Source: Isochrysis galbana (Eukaryota; Haptophyta; Isochrysidales; Isochrysidaceae). Taken from it: DNA of 64,000 nucleotides. Under the pieces are notes generated by a model. The model was not told where the DNA came from and did not search any database. It saw only the letters and a list, made by a program, of their open reading frames with translations. Positions within the stretch are counted from its first letter, which is position 1. Every line of letters starts with the position of its first letter. Positions 9,302 through 19,489 of this stretch are shown piece by piece. The stretch spans positions 170,606 through 234,605 of the forward strand of contig CM030937.1 in assembly GCA_018136815.1 (NCBI GenBank), in the 5' to 3' direction. The position numbers and the translations under genes are program-made.

Positions 9302-11268
9302 TCACGCTCCCTCGGCACGCCGGCTCGTCGCCGCTGCAGCGAAGTTGCCTCCCCCATGTGACGGCCGCCGCTCGGCCGCACCGAGGATTGGGCCCGCCTC
9401 ATTCGTCTTGGCGTCCGCGGCGTCGCCTCCCATCATCGTGCCCGTGCTCGCGACGGGCGCTCCGCCCGGCGCAGGGCCACCGAGTCTAGGCGAGCGCTTC
9501 GGCCCCCCCAGCGCCGACTTGGCGCCGCCCCCCACAGGGCTGCTGAGACTCGTGATGTTGCTCAACGCCGAGGGCGTCTCGCCCGTGACTGTGTTCTCGT
9601 CCGTCGACCGAGCACGGAGCGACTGCGCACGGGGCGACCGGACGGGTGACCTAGGGTTCGGTGTTGATGTTGTTGAGGAGCGCGGCGAGCGCAGCGGCGG
9701 CGGCGGCACTGTCGGAGCGGCTGCATGTGAGACTGGCGGGTCCAGGCTTCGGCCCGCAGCGTCAAAGACAACGCCCATGTCGGCGGATGCGCTAGGAGCG
9801 CTGGCAGGCGGGCTGGCGGACACCGCCTCCCCACCAACCTTCTCCTCGGGGCCATTTGCGGCAGCCTCGCCGTCGGTGGCCGCGCTGTGCGACGCCTCCT
9901 CCGCCTCAGCGGCTCGCCGCGCCTGCTCCTCGGCCTGCTGCCGCTTACGCCTCTCGGCGGCCTCCTGCTGCTGCTGGAAGCGCTCGGCAAGCGCCATCTG
10001 CTGCTTGTGGTAGCGTTGCACCTGCGCACACACGAGGCGGCAGGATCGCATGGGAGGGGGCGTGGGCGTGAGCGTGTGAACAAGGGCATGTAGACCTGGG
10101 GCGTGGGCATGTGTGCGCCCGGGCGCGCGCTCGCGTAGCGCACCTTGGCGAGCGTCGAGAACTGGGTAAGCCCATCGGGCGAGATGTACACTGTGCTCCT
10201 CCCCCTTGCCTCTGTCATCCAGCCTGCCGGCAGCTGTGAAAGGTCGACGGCGTTTGGAGCGGCTGCGGCGGCCGGCGCCTTGGGCTTGCGCTGCTCAACC
10301 CCGCCCTGAGCTGCCGCTGCCTTCTGCTTCTTCGGCGGGGGCGGCACTGATGCTGCTGCCACCGGCCGCTTCTCGGCGGGCGCGTCCTCAGCGCGCAGCT
10401 CCTCGTGCTGTTGCTGGCGCGCAATTGCGGCGAGCAGCTGCTTTTTACGCGCGCCCGGCGGCGGCGCGGCGGCGGGCGGGCGCGGCGGTGCAGCGGGCTC
10501 AGCAGGAGCCGCCACCGCCTCCTCCGCGGCTGCGACCGGCGCCGGCGTCTCGACCGCGCGGCGGGCCGACGGCACACTCGCATACTGGTTGGGCTTGACC
10601 GACTGCGCGTGCCGCTCCCTCAATCCGGGCGGCATGGCCTCGCCCGTGCCGCGCGGCATCATCATGGTGCGCAAGTCATTCCACGAGACATCCTCGGTAT
10701 CCCCATCATCGTACTGCAACCGAAACCCCGTCTGTGCGTCATACTCCATGATGGTCCCAATGAAGGTGCCGTGCCCCTTGAACTGCTTGAAGACAACCTC
10801 TCCCAGCATCTCCGCCGGCTTCCGTACGGGCGGTACCGCCGCATCGAGGGCCGCGAGTCGTGCGGTGAGGAGGCTCATGTGTTGTGTTGACTCCTCTCCC
10901 ACATCTTCGTCGCTCCTACCCGCCAGCTGCTCGAGGGAGAGGCTGTCAAGAGAGGAAGGAGAGTGGACGGAAGCTCTCGCCTGAAGAGAGAGAAGAAGCT
11001 TTGCACAGAGAGAGAGAGAGGTACAGCTCTCAATCTGTGCATGCCATCGGGAGCCGCAGGAGTAGTCGAGTCTCGCCTCAATCGAGCGCATGCGGTCAGC
11101 GCATGAGCGAGCGAATGAGGCCAGAGAGGAGGAGGAGGAGGAGGGAGGAGGAGGAGGAGAAGGAGGGGGAGGAGGAGACTCCGTCATCGCCGACGGGGTC
11201 GAGCGCGAAGGAGGAGAGAGGGGGAAGACCTCGACCGTGTGTGTGGGAGGAGAGGGCGGAGAGCGCAC
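9302..11268 (-). CDS. Tudor-like plus MBD-like chromatin protein, two exons
   Basis: Exon 1 runs 11268 (or, more likely, the ATG at 11187) to 10144 and exon 2 from 10021 to 9302. The 122-base GT-AG intron joins STLAK to VQRYH in frame. The product is 614 residues from the upper ATG and 587 from the lower one. Residues ~154-202 of the long form (GEVVFKQFKGHGTFIGTIMEYD ending in YDDGDTEDVSWNDLR) look like a Tudor/PTM-DIR17-type domain. Residues ~343-385 (LPAGWMTEARGRST, YISPDG, then a K/RY segment) look like a methyl-CpG-binding-domain core, and the intron cuts this domain. The rest is low complexity: Pro/Ser N terminus, Ala/Pro linkers, a KKQK basic patch, and a Gln/Arg coiled coil (~395-425). 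A nuclear reader role is inferred from the domains. DNA-methyl binding is not shown, because the domain is short. Confidence 0.75.
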
Positions 11269-12752
11269 GCTGCTGGCGCGGCGGCGGGTGTACCGAAAGG
11301 GGGGGGCGGGGGGGGGGGGGGCGGGGGGGAAAGCGTAGACGACTTATAATCGTAAAACAAAAAGGTCGATCGCGGTCGTACAGTGTAGGACGGAACTTTT
11401 CAACCCTAGATGGGACAGACGTATTTACCGTATTTGGCCGAAGGCCAAAAACATATGTATTTCACTGTATTTTGGAGGTCCCCTGTATTGACGGGTCGCC
11501 AAATACAGAGCGCCTGCAGGCCCCTACATCCCTACATCCCTACATACTACATACATCCCTACATGCTATTACATGGTACATGGGAGATACGAGATACGGC
11601 CCACGAGTCCCCCAGATACGGTAGATACGGCTGTATCTCGGCTTTCTTCTAGATACAGTAGATACGGGATAGGGGCACGGGCGCCAGTCGGCGCCCCAGA
11701 TACGGTAGATACGGCTGTATCCGACCCGTTCCCCAAATACTATCTGCAAATAGATACGGTATCTCGTATCTCCCAAGTCCCAAATAGGCGCAGGCCGTAG
11801 GCCCGCAGGGCGCGTAGCGCACGAGCAGCGAGCGGAGCGAGCGAGTGCGGGCCGGCCGCGGGCGCGGGGGCGCGGAGCTGCGGCAGTGGCACGCAGAGAT
11901 AGGCGGGTGCGGGTGGCGGGTGGGGGTGGGAGGTGGGGGGGGGGGGGTGTTAAAAGGGGGGGGGCGCTATTTTACATTGGTCTTCGGTCTTCATCGACTC
12001 GCTTATGGCTTATGGGGTTTCGAAAGATTCCTTCCTTTTTCCCGTGCGCCGCGCTAGGACACCGTTTCCCACGCAACTTCTATATCTCCGCTGGCTCCGT
12101 GTGCATCGCGCGGTGCAGGTGTGTCTCTCCTCCTCGCGCCCCCCATCATCGGCCCTCTATCACAGAGTGCCGTCATCTGCCAACACAACCCATTGGTCCT
12201 TACCGATAGAATCGGCTTTACCGATAATAACTTTGTCTGCCAGATTCCGTTTCATCAAGTCATCAGCCTCTTTCATCATGTGCACCACCTTCTGGACTCT
12301 TCTCTACATTATCATCTGCAGTCGATGCACATCGAGTTCTTAGGGTTCCCGAGTCATTTGCACATCGACTTCTAGACCTCGCCTTCATCTTGGGGATCTC
12401 AGCTCACTCTAGATCGACTTAGTGCATCTAAGGAATCTCACCTTCATCAACACTCACGACGCTTCATCGGCTCATACTAAGGCAATACTCGCCGATTCCC
12501 TAAATCCTTGATTCCTTCTTTGTTCCCTCGCACGCCTTCCTGTTTGTCTCAGAGTATTATCCAAAGAACCGTGGTGAGGTATATGTAAGGGTTTGTGCGT
12601 GCGTGATTGTTGTAGAATCACCGTGCCCCAGGGGATCTTGTGTTCCCCAGTGCCCCCAGGTGTCCCAGGTTCTGACCTCTCCTCATCCCTGTACCACTGT
12701 CTCTCTCACTGTCTGTCATGACCCTCCTGCTTTATGTTGCCGCCCTGGCTGC
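11269..12752. other. Gene-free stretch with ATACGG-type reiterations and long G runs
   Basis: 11300-11335 and 11930-11970 are G-rich runs. 11524-11570 repeats CCCTACAT. 11595-11775 reiterates AGATACGG/GATACGG, with one 23-base block occurring twice (11617-11639 and 11699-11721). 11420-11510 has opposed GTATTTGGC and GCCAAATAC motifs, possibly a decayed inverted-repeat element. 12000-12752 has no credible gene. Confidence 0.45.
11595..11775. repeat. Short tandem/direct repeats of GATACGG type
   Basis: AGATACGGTAGATACGGCTGTAT occurs twice 82 bases apart, with diverged copies between and after (AGATACAGTAGATACGGG, AGATACGGTATC). The CCGTATC and GATACGG orientations mix, so hairpins are possible. 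Function unknown. Confidence 0.6.
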
Positions 12753-12771
12753 TTCCTGGCATCCAGCGCGA
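12753..12771. repeat. Left 19-bp target-site duplication of the LINE
   Basis: TTCCTGGCATCCAGCGCGA is repeated exactly at 15233-15251, directly after the LINE tail. Confidence 0.85.
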
Positions 12772-14929
12772 CGACACGCAAATTTTAGCGAGCTCTTTCG
12801 AGTCACTGGAGAGGGCGATGCTCATCTTAGAGACATATGGAACCGCCACTGGGGCTAGGGTGAACAAAAACAAGAGTATACTAATAAGAATGGGATCGCT
12901 TACAGGGGCGCAGGTCCCCGAGACGCTAACTTATCTTAAAACACTCGGCGAAGGCGAGTATGCGACCATTCTAGGAGTCCCTTTCTGGGAAGGGCTAGAA
13001 AACGACTCCTTCTGGGAGAAGCTATACGCGAAGCTTAAGAAAAAGGTCGCAACATGGAGAGGTCTGAAGAGTCTCTCCATTCACGGGAGGACGCTGCTAG
13101 TGAACTTCATAATCTACGGGACGCCGAGATATTGGCTATCCACGTCCACTCCTCCGGCATGGTTCATGGAGGCCATTGACTCGGACGTTCAAACTATATT
13201 GTGGGATAGGTCTCCCCGACTTCAGGTGGATGAGCTAGGCTCCTCGCAAGAGGGTCGGAAATGGATAACCCTTCCGGCATATCCGAGGGTAGGCACAAGC
13301 GAAGACGGGCCCCTATTGGGGGTCGGACTACTTCCCATGGCCGAACACACGAGGGCGCTCCAAGCGATATGGATAGTCCGATATCTTAACCCGTCAATGG
13401 CGGAATGGAAGATAGTCTTGGATCAATGGTTCAGCCGCACCCCCTTAGGGCGAGCGGCGGTCTTTTCGAAGGTCGACTCGAAGAGCCTCACGGCTAGCAT
13501 TCGCGGCAATAACACGCTCCCGGCATTCTGGAAGCACGCGCTGGAAAACTTCAGAAGGATCAACTTCCTTAGGGGAGAAATCACACGAGAAGGCACTCAG
13601 GGCTCCCCGATATGGCACAATCTTTTCCACAAGCCTCCGGCTATCCATCACTCACATAGGTCGAAATGGGAGTCTCTACAGACAGTTATTGTTCACAACA
13701 CCATAAACCCGGATACGGGGGACGTTTACACTATGGAAGAATGCGCGGCTTACTTGCCGGACGGAGAACGTTGGATACGCCATAGGGGAAATTACATATC
13801 GGTAGGCCCCTTTCTTAAGTCATGGGAAAAGATTTCTGAGTGGACGAGATCAAGACTAATACATACCACTTTCGATTATATGAACCTTCTTAAAAAACAA
13901 GCGAAGACTCCGCCCCCGGCTCCAGAGGAGCAAGAGATACTCCCTCAGGAAGATCCGGACGCACACGATCTAGGCGAGATCCTAGTCGATATAGACCATA
14001 ACTTTTATCTGCGCCGAAGAGGCGACTACCACAAGGTCCAGCTCAATGTCATGGGAGAGCCCCACATCCACGAGCGGATTAGCCCGCAACTACTGCCCGA
14101 CGAACTATACACCCCGCTGAAGTGGGGACATGCGTACGACGGCCCGGCGGAAACGGCGTACCCGTTACCTCAAGAATACATGCTAAAAGGCACGCGTACA
14201 ACACTGGAGGATGTAAGTGTCAGGGACTTGACTAAAGCGTTCCTCGCTTTGAGGAAAACCAAAACACAAAAATCCACACTAAGATGGGAAAAAAGGTTAC
14301 CGGTCCTCTCGGGAAAGTGGAAACAAATATCGCAATTATACAAATATAACTTTTTGACGCCTAGAGACTCTTACTTGCATTTCAAACATGTCCTACATAG
14401 GAGGTTAGCTACAGCGAACCGCTTTGCTGACGATCCAACATGCCGCTTTTGCGGCATAGCCCCTGAAAGCTCCACTCACCTGGCATCATGCATCGCGACG
14501 GAGCCCATCTTTGAATTCATAGAAGGACTTCTGGGGATTAGCCTCAGGCCGGGATCCGAAACAGCCCAACGACTTTTCTGCTATCAAGTGGACAGACCGC
14601 ACCCCTCCTCGGGATACCTAGGCATCCTGGCGTGGAGGTACATCCTAACTGACTTTTATAACATCCAATATGGCAACGCGGACGGCAGGTCCGTTAGGTC
14701 GATCTTAAGAGCGATCCTTGCGAGATACCACCTATTAGTAACGGCGAAAGTCGGGTTCTTTCTGAGGCTGAAAAAACAACGAGAGAATATGGGGCTACAC
14801 GCCCCGAGTAACAAACACTTTAAGAAATTGATAAGTCCGCTCTACACGGTGGACAAGGAGTTCAACCTAGAAGCATCGGAAGACCTCCTGCAGGCGGCGG
14901 GAGGGCTAGACATCCGTAACATCACCTAA
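12770..14929 (+). pseudogene. LINE ORF2 C-terminal part (end of RT plus zinc-binding domain)
   Basis: About 719 codons with no stop. It opens at DDTQILASSF, the second half of the non-LTR reverse-transcriptase FADD/YADD catalytic motif, followed by the usual thumb-side sequence (ETYGTATGARVNKNKS). It then runs through the long region after RT to a zf-RVT zinc-binding motif at about 14441-14491 (C-x2-C ... H-x4-C, in CRFCGIAPESSTHLASC). The N-terminal endonuclease and most of the RT domain are missing, so it cannot act. An ATG at 12734 extends the frame, but those first 12 codons are flanking target DNA. Confidence 0.88.
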
Positions 14930-15232
14930 GCCACTTAATACCGCGTCTTAGAAGAAAACGAGGAGGATATCAATAAAGATCCCACGAAATACAATAGAAG
15001 GCAACCCGAATCAACACTAGCGTACAGGACGAATCACAGTCTCCAGCCCCCTTCTCTCCAACTCCCGGCCGAAGCAGCGCGCGCGGCCTCCCCGGAACCA
15101 GCTTCTCCGATAAAGAGGGAACTGGGAAAGGGGAAGGGGGTTGTCAGGGGTTAAGGTTGGGTAGTAGGGAGGTACACTAGCACACTGCCTCACGCCGCAC
15201 GCGTAGCGGGGAATTTTAAGAAGATTTTTTTT
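12772..15232 (+). mobile_element. 5'-truncated LINE (non-LTR retrotransposon)
   Basis: Bounded by exact 19-bp direct repeats (12753-12771 and 15233-15251). The coding part begins within the RT active-site motif and runs to 14929; a ~300-base 3' UTR follows and ends in TTAAGAAGATTTTTTTT. The same 3' end is found in fragments at 6595-6772, 6773-7630, 34362-34475 and 35598-35657, which fixes it as the true terminus of the family. Long, exact target duplications and 5' truncation are the hallmark of target-primed reverse transcription. The intact coding frame suggests a fairly recent insertion. Confidence 0.9.
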
Positions 15233-15251
15233 TTCCTGGCATCCAGCGCGA
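15233..15251. repeat. Right 19-bp target-site duplication of the LINE
   Basis: Exact repeat of 12753-12771. Confidence 0.85.
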
Positions 15252-15297
15252 TATGGAGCTCCCACCCAGGTGTGTGCCACTGCCATGCCTCTGCCCA

Positions 15298-15397
15298 NNN
15301 NNNNNNNNNNNNNNNNNNNNNNNNNNNNNNNNNNNNNNNNNNNNNNNNNNNNNNNNNNNNNNNNNNNNNNNNNNNNNNNNNNNNNNNNNNNNNNNNN
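15298..15397. other. Assembly gap (100 N)
   Basis: Exactly 100 Ns, so the true distance is unknown. A CT-rich microsatellite follows immediately. Confidence 0.99.
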
Positions 15398-15666
15398 CTC
15401 CCTCCTCCTCTGTTTCTCTCTCTCTCATTTTCTCTCCTTCTCTCTCTCTCTCCCTTTTCTATCTTCTCTCTCTCTCTCTCTCTCATTCCCCTCCCTCTCT
15501 TACCCGGTGAAAACGACGACGAGGCCTCTCTCTCCTCTTCTCTCTCTCTCTCTCTCTCTCTCACTACTCCATGCTGCCGAAAGGGTCAGACCCCACATCG
15601 CGCCGCGAGTTCCTCCCTTCTTTCTCCCTTCTTCGCTCTGTCTCTTTTTTCTCTCCCACCTCCTAC

Positions 15667-15705
<39 letters not shown>

Positions 15706-15720
15706 TCTTCTCTCTCTCGG
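15398..15720. repeat. CT-rich microsatellite upstream of the 7TM-TIR-like gene
   Basis: Long runs of CTCTCT with interruptions. Open frames that cross this block are low-complexity artefacts. The block ends about 95 bases before the start codon of the downstream gene and could lie in its promoter or 5' UTR. Confidence 0.8.
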
Positions 15721-15815
15721 AGGGCGGAGGGGGGGGAGGGGGGTGGGGAAGCGGGGTAGGGGGAGAAGCAGAAGGGGCCTCGCCGAGCGAGAGGAGCCTC
15801 TCCCAAGGCAGAGCC

Positions 15816-18244
15816 ATGGCAACACGCTACTACATCGTGGGCCAGCTGCCCCCCATCGTCCCCTCCGCCTTCACGGGGCTCTGGCTCATCGGGTTGGCTG
15901 CACTGCTTGCCCGGCTGCTCCAGCTCCACCTCAGATACAGGAAGGGGGGCGAGCCCCCTCCCTCCTTCCCACCGTCCGCAGCGCGAGTACCACTCGAGAA
16001 GCTTCACCTATGCCTCCAGCGCGCATTCACTGCCGAGGAAAGCCGTCGAGCACGCATCCATAGCTTTGGATACACCCTCCTCTTTGCGTGCACGGCGATG
16101 AGCGCCGCTCCTGCCCTTGTGGCACATCTCGGCTTCTTAGTCTCCAATTCCCTCGATGCCGACATCGATCGCGGCTCTGTGGATGAATGGTTCGTCTTCT
16201 TCATTTTCGGGGCGCGCGGCTGCTGCATATTGGCGCCAATTCTCCTCCTCCGCCCGACCGACCGCCGCGCCCTGCACGTCGTGCTTTGCACCCTCTTTGT
16301 GACGGTTCTTGGCGTCGCCTCAGAGGTGCGCTCTCCTGACCCGCTCGGGTCTTGGGCTCATTGGGATGGATTCGTCTAGTTCCGGCTGTAATGCGGCACG
16401 CAATGCGAGCGGCTCGCTCACCCTTGGATCTCTTGCCTGCTGCATAGACCGCGACGGAGTTCACCTGGACGTTGGTGCCGCTCATTCTAGAGGGCCGTGA
16501 CAAACCATCTTCCACCCTCAGACTCGTAGAGGCAGCCTGCTGCTTTGGAGGATTGTGCAGCTGCTTTGTCGGCGGCCTGATGCTGTGGCATGCGCTGACG
16601 CGCGTCGCCATGCGCAACCCTCGCCGCGCGCTTGCTCAGGCGCAGCGTGCGATTACATTGATAGCGGGTGTGGCGGCGGTCACCCTCTCCGTGGCGGCCG
16701 CTTGTGATCAACGAATCATCAGCATAGACGGAGAGCCCGACTCACCGTATGCCGATCTCATGAGGCAACACCGCTTGATAGTAGGCGCGCCTGCGTGCGT
16801 GTGTGTCCTCTGCGTCGTGCTCACGCCCAAGAACCGTGGCCGCATCCGCCGCCTCATCGGCGAGTGGGGCTTCGAGCAGGTGCCACCTCCCTACTACAGG
16901 GGAGCGTACCGCGTATGCGCGGCCAGCCCTGACGCATGTGCTTCCCGACCCTCCCGACCTCGCCCGTCCTCATCCTCGTGTCGACAGGGCGAGCTCGCTT
17001 CCACGCGCTCCCTCGCGGCCATTTCGTTGTTATTGGGCGGTGGCGACGGGTCCCAGCTCGAGTCGCGCGTGCGCGAGGCGGTTGGGCGCTTCCGTTCCAT
17101 CCCTTTCTCTGCGCTGCGGGCCGAGCACTTTTCGAGTTCTGACCTCACAAGCAGGGAGCGCTTCGAGCTTGTTGGCGCACGCCGAGCGGCCGTGCTCCAC
17201 GAGGTCGACGCCTTCGTTTCCCATTCATGGAGCGACGACGGGCGCACAAAGTATACGGATCGCCGTGCCGTGCTGCCTGCCTCTCCCTTCGCCAACCTAT
17301 GGCGACTTCCCCCCTTGCGCCCTGCATCACCACCGCCATCCAGCACGGCGGCCAATCTGAGCGATTGAGCTCTTGTCGGCTCGGCGGGCTTTCTTCATCG
17401 TAAGTCTCACCCGCATGCTTGATGATGCTAGGTTTGCTGCCCTGAAAGAGTGGTCGGAGCGCTTTGAACAAATCCATGGCCACAGCCCGCAGCTATGGCT
17501 CGACAAGGCGTGCATTGACCGGCAGGATCTCAACGCCTCCCTCGCCTACATGCCCATCTACGTGCGCAACGGGCGGGCGAACCCGACCACCACCTGCAAA
17601 AGCCCGCGTCGACCCGTCGCGACCCACCCCACCTCTCCCTTTCCTCCGTTGCGCCTGCCTGCCTTCGCGCTCATCCCACCTCACCCGCAACTGCACCTTT
17701 ACACTCGCAGACGAGCGCATGCAAGGCGTTCATTGTGCTGGCCGGGGACACCTACTGCCGTCGCTTGTGGTGCATTATGGAGATCTTCAGCTTCTTGGCG
17801 ATGGGCGGCTCTGTCGGCGACATTATCCTATTGGATGTGCGCACGAAGTCGGCCAGGCATGGTTGCGGTCCGGCGACGCCATCCGAAGGCACCAAGCGGA
17901 CAGCAGAAACGTTGCGTGTGCGCGGTGGCTCCTTCCGTGCCCTCTGGCGCTCTGCCGCAGGGACCGACACAAATGAGGACATCAATCTCGAGGCAGCGCA
18001 GTGCACCCTTCCGGACGAGCGCGATCGTATGCTTGGCGTCATTGAGGCCGCGTACGGGGACATCTCCTTGTTTGAAGAGGACCTGCAAGTCCTGTTCGCA
18101 AGCACGCGCTCCTCGCGCCGCTGGTCGCAAGAGGCCTACTCGGGCAACGTTTGGCGGAGACACAGCGATGCGTACTCCTCTAAACGTGGCAACAGCTATG
18201 CCTCGCGCACGCATTCGGCCACAGTGCTGCGGTCGCGACCATAG
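15816..18244 (+). CDS. Multi-pass membrane protein with C-terminal TIR-like domain, five exons
   Basis: Exons 15816-16325, 16448-16912, 16988-17250, 17432-17561 and 17711-18244 join in frame to 633 residues; all introns (75-181 bases) are GT-AG. Residues ~18-295 contain about seven hydrophobic segments (near 18-40, 85-112, 127-147, 154-170, 196-220, 238-255 and 279-295). The C-terminal half holds a TIR-like core: DAFVSHSW (~399-406), LWLDKACID (~434-442), then FIVLAGDTYCRRLWCIME (~463-480). This matches the TIR order: first strand, Asp-rich loop, then S/C-xxWCxxE with the glutamate at the position of the NADase catalytic residue. A conserved tail follows. The likely role is a membrane receptor or sensor with a cytosolic TIR-like effector, which is inferred. 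Topology and enzyme activity are unproven. Alternative donors exist for exon 2. Confidence 0.8.
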
Positions 18245-19469
18245 CACTTTGAGCAACAGGAAACTCTCGAGCAGATCTCTCAAAGCCATGGACCGAAGGT
18301 TCTATTTTCCTCGGCTCGGTAGAGCCTGTGCTCAAGTTGGTGCATGCCATCCAGACTTCGAGGCTCGTATAGGGTACTGGCGACGTAGTGCGCTCGACCA
18401 AGGCGAGCTCACATTTTCAGAATAGCCCGTCTCATAGTTATGGGCCGTCCGCCCATTTTCATCCATCCGACCTCAACCGGACGACTGCCGATTCCATTGC
18501 TTGAATCGAGTCGGCCCTTCCAATGGAGTACGAACTGAACGAAACAAACAACGGTGAATCGGCACCGAACGACGGAGCTCGTGGCCCATCCATTGCACTC
18601 CCTTCCATACCCCGCTTGCATGTCGCATTTTCGCTGAGCCATGTCCTGGTCTTCATGTGTCCGTCCTAGCCTTGCTGCGCGCTAGCGTGTAAGTTCTTGT
18701 TGGTCTTGCTTTCTCTTTTCTAAGATTTTCCTCAGATTTTCCAAACCCCTCTCGCCTTACGCGTGGCCATGCGCTTCTACCTATGTTACCAGGCCTCCAA
18801 TTCTTCCTTTCCCTCCCGCAACCTGCCCTGCGGCGCTTCTCCCCTATTGCGGCTACCTAGCGGCCCGGGGTGTGTGCGGGGGCTGCTTGGATTTTGCTTG
18901 GAGCGCCCCGGCGGACGGGAGGGGGAAACGAACCCTCTCGAGCATGGGGACGGACTCCCCCTACGCGAATCATACCTAACATGTTCTATCTCTATCTCTA
19001 ATATTAAGAAACCGAGATGCCCATGCGCCCCTCAGGCCGCAGCGGCTCGCGACTGCAAATGCTTTAATACTACTCGTAGAGCGCGTGAACGAGCGTCAAT
19101 GAAGGGGGGGGGGGGGGGGGGCACCCTACCATCTCGGCGAAGCAATGTCGGCTGCGGTGCAAGTGGCAAGTGGACCCCTTGGAGTTTTTTATTGGGCATC
19201 CTTCAACAGTCGAAAAAAAATCTTGCAGCCTCACCTTCTTAGTAGTTAACAAGCCCAAGTTCGACCACCCGCGTAAGATTGAGTGACTGGGCTACGGAAA
19301 GCGGGAGGAAGGCAGCGGGAGTGCCGATGTCAAGAAGCAGCAACTCGTATTAAGTGTAAGTGAGATGGGCCGCCCGTTTTTACTAGTAATGTCCGCAAAA
19401 TCTGCGCATGTTCTCCTTAGACCTCTAACTTATGGCCAATGGTTTGAAGATGAATTACATCTCCATCAC
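18245..19469. other. Gene-free stretch between the 7TM-TIR-like gene and the retroposon
   Basis: No gene or RNA is supported. 19105-19121 is a G run. The right end (19470-19489) is the left copy of a 20-bp target duplication. The 3' UTRs of both flanking TIR-like genes, which converge, must lie here or beyond the retroposon. Confidence 0.45.
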
Positions 19470-19489
19470 TAATAAACAGTAGCACGCTC
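19470..19489. repeat. Left 20-bp target-site duplication
   Basis: TAATAAACAGTAGCACGCTC, repeated exactly at 20622-20641. Confidence 0.9.

Noticed and set aside
11540-11800. Small proteins in the GATACGG repeat
   Set aside because: RYSRYGI/RIYRIWG-type peptides on both strands are translations of the short repeat.
12734-12769. Start codon of the LINE frame at 12734
   Set aside because: The first 12 codons lie in the flanking target duplication, so they are not element sequence.
15270-15815. In-frame extension of the 7TM-TIR-like protein upstream to 15270
   Set aside because: It runs through Ns and a CT microsatellite; the ATG at 15816 begins sequence of normal complexity.
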